The notes below the pieces were generated by a model. That model searched no databases. It was not told the origin of the DNA and worked only from the letters and a program-made list of their open reading frames with translations. Below, piece by piece: positions 62,969 through 64,000 of a stretch of DNA of 64,000 bases. Both the position numbers and the translations under genes were made by a program. Within the stretch, counting starts at the first letter, position 1. Each line of letters begins with the position of its first letter. The stretch comes from Pantoea cypripedii. GTDB taxonomy: Bacteria > Pseudomonadota > Gammaproteobacteria > Enterobacterales > Enterobacteriaceae. The stretch is taken from NCBI RefSeq assembly GCF_002095535.1, contig NZ_MLJI01000001.1, positions 2,469,832 through 2,533,831 on the forward strand, written 5' to 3'.

Positions 62969-64000
62969 TTACTGCAGCAGAGACAGAACCTGCTGCGGAA
63001 CCTGGTTAGCTTTCGCCAACACGGAGTTACCCGCCTGCTGGATGATCTGTGCTTTAGACATGTTCGACACTTCTGTCGCGTAGTCCGCATCCTGGATACG
63101 GGACTGTGCTTCTGACAGGTTGGTCGTGGTGTTGTTCAGGTTGGTGATGGCAGAGTCCAGACGGTTCTGCACCGCACCCAGGCTTGAACGGTAGGTGTCA
63201 ACCTGAGAGATAGCTTTGTCCAGCAGAGCCAGCGGGTCAGCAGTAGATGCACCAGCGAATTCAGCAGTCGCGGTGGTTGCACCACTGGTGCTCAGATGAA
63301 TGGCCATAGTACCGCTGGTTGATTGAGCAGCGTTATTGCTGTTCGCCAGCACGGCACCGCTTACCGCGTAGTTTTTGTCTTGCAGGGTGGTGTAAGCAGT
63401 CACATTACCGCTGCTGTCAGTACCCACTTTAATCAACTGACCACTCACGGTCGCCGGGCTGCCGCTCGACAGACCATTCGCTGCGTCATCATAAGAAACG
63501 TCAACGGTGTTCAGTTCAACTTTACCTGCGTTGCTGCCAGTTGTACCGTCGGTATCAACAGAAACAGAGTAATAATCGCTGCCAGACTGTACCACGTATT
63601 CGCTGGTGCCAGTGATCTGGTGCAGAGACAGCGTACCGCTGCTCACGCCCAGTTTAGAAGCGACGTCAGTCAGGTCGATATCCTGCATCACGCCGGTGCC
63701 GGTATCAGCAACCTGAGTGATGGAGTCAGACACATCCAGAGAGTTTTTAGCAACAGAGAAGCCGCTCAGACCCAGAGTTGAAGAGTCAATCTGCTGCAGG
63801 TTGATGTCGATAGTTTCGCCATCGTTTGAGCCAACCTGGATGCTCATTGAACCGTTTTTAGACAGCACGTTCACGCCGTTGAAGGTGGTCTGGCCAGACA
63901 CACGGTCAATTTCGTCGAGACGTGATTTGATTTCGTCCTGGATTGAAGACAGGTCAGAATCAGAGTTAGTACCGTTCTGAGACTGTACAGTCAGTTCACG
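62969..64000 (-). CDS. fliC: Flagellin FliC, C-terminal part
   Basis: Filament subunit; the last 344 codons are in the window and the start lies beyond the right edge. The conserved D1 region opens with LTVQSQNGTNSDSDLSSIQ, EIKSRLDEIDRVS and TTFNGVNVL. A variable, Ser/Thr/Gly-rich central part of about 200 residues (for example SGSDYYSVSVDTDGTTGS) offers many O-glycosylation sites. The C-terminal D1/D0 helices are complete: LDSAITNLNNTTTNLSEAQS, RIQDADYATEVSNMSKAQI and the end VPQQVLSLLQ. Sigma-28-dependent expression is expected; its promoter is outside the window. Confidence 0.96.
   Translation of the reverse strand, partial: RELTVQSQNGTNSDSDLSSIQDEIKSRLDEIDRVSGQTTFNGVNVLSKNGSMSIQVGSNDGETIDINLQQIDSSTLGLSGFSVAKNSLDVSDSITQVADTGTGVMQDIDLTDVASKLGVSSGTLSLHQITGTSEYVVQSGSDYYSVSVDTDGTTGSNAGKVELNTVDVSYDDAANGLSSGSPATVSGQLIKVGTDSSGNVTAYTTLQDKNYAVSGAVLANSNNAAQSTSGTMAIHLSTSGATTATAEFAGASTADPLALLDKAISQVDTYRSSLGAVQNRLDSAITNLNNTTTNLSEAQSRIQDADYATEVSNMSKAQIIQQAGNSVLAKANQVPQQVLSLLQ

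Overview
The window looks like chromosome of an enterobacterium of the Erwiniaceae, most likely Pantoea or a close relative. Housekeeping proteins are near-identical to E. coli counterparts (Prs, YchF, ChaA, KdsA, FliA) and the gene order chaC-chaB-chaA-kdsA-sirB1-sirB2-prmC-prfA-hemA-lolB-ispE-prs-ychH-pth-ychF is the enterobacterial one. Accessory blocks (a partial type VI secretion locus, a flagellin-modification island, two OTU-type proteins) sit inside this backbone. The genus call is an inference from content and was not tested by a search.

Layout. 1-2.2 kb: start of a nitrate-assimilation operon (nasF/nrtA-like, cut by the window edge) with a sigma-54 promoter, an RNA antitermination leader and the NIT-ANTAR regulator NasR. 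2.7-11.7 kb: a one-strand cluster with the T6SS membrane proteins TssL and a short TssM, TagF, an FHA protein, the phosphatase PppA, an unknown exported protein and the kinase PpkA. It has no sheath, tube, baseplate, ClpV or TssJ gene. 11.7-26.2 kb: the conserved cha-kds-prf-hem-isp-prs-pth backbone, with a membrane diguanylate cyclase where E. coli K-12 has dauA. 26.5-28.2 kb: an AT-rich exported protein with three tandem C-terminal repeats. 28.3-31.6 kb: phoA, tRNA-Ser(GGA) with partial downstream duplications, and phoH. 32.3-38.0 kb: divergent putP and putA with PutA operator motifs. 38.2-39.2 kb: a membrane acyltransferase. 39.6-44.4 kb: the cystine transporter genes tcyJLN, dcyD, fliZ and fliA.

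44.5-63 kb is an accessory stretch of about 18 kb between fliA and fliC. It holds an HNH-nuclease-like gene; two tandem paralogues of about 980-990 aa with a circularly permuted OTU cysteine-protease core; and a probable flagellin-glycosylation module of an ATP-grasp enzyme, a Gfo/Idh/MocA dehydrogenase, a DegT-type sugar aminotransferase and two giant glycosyltransferases that run up to fliC (partial, at the window end).

How genes work together. NasR should release a terminator in the nas leader when nitrate is present, while NtrC/sigma-54 supplies the nitrogen-limitation input. PpkA, the FHA protein and PppA are the parts of a threonine-phosphorylation switch that acts on T6SS assembly in other bacteria; here they are coupled only to membrane-complex parts. 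The sugar genes next to fliC probably make and attach an aminosugar glycan to flagellin. The OTU proteins could be secreted effectors acting on host ubiquitin. The two strongest leads are the permuted OTU pair and the reduced T6SS locus.
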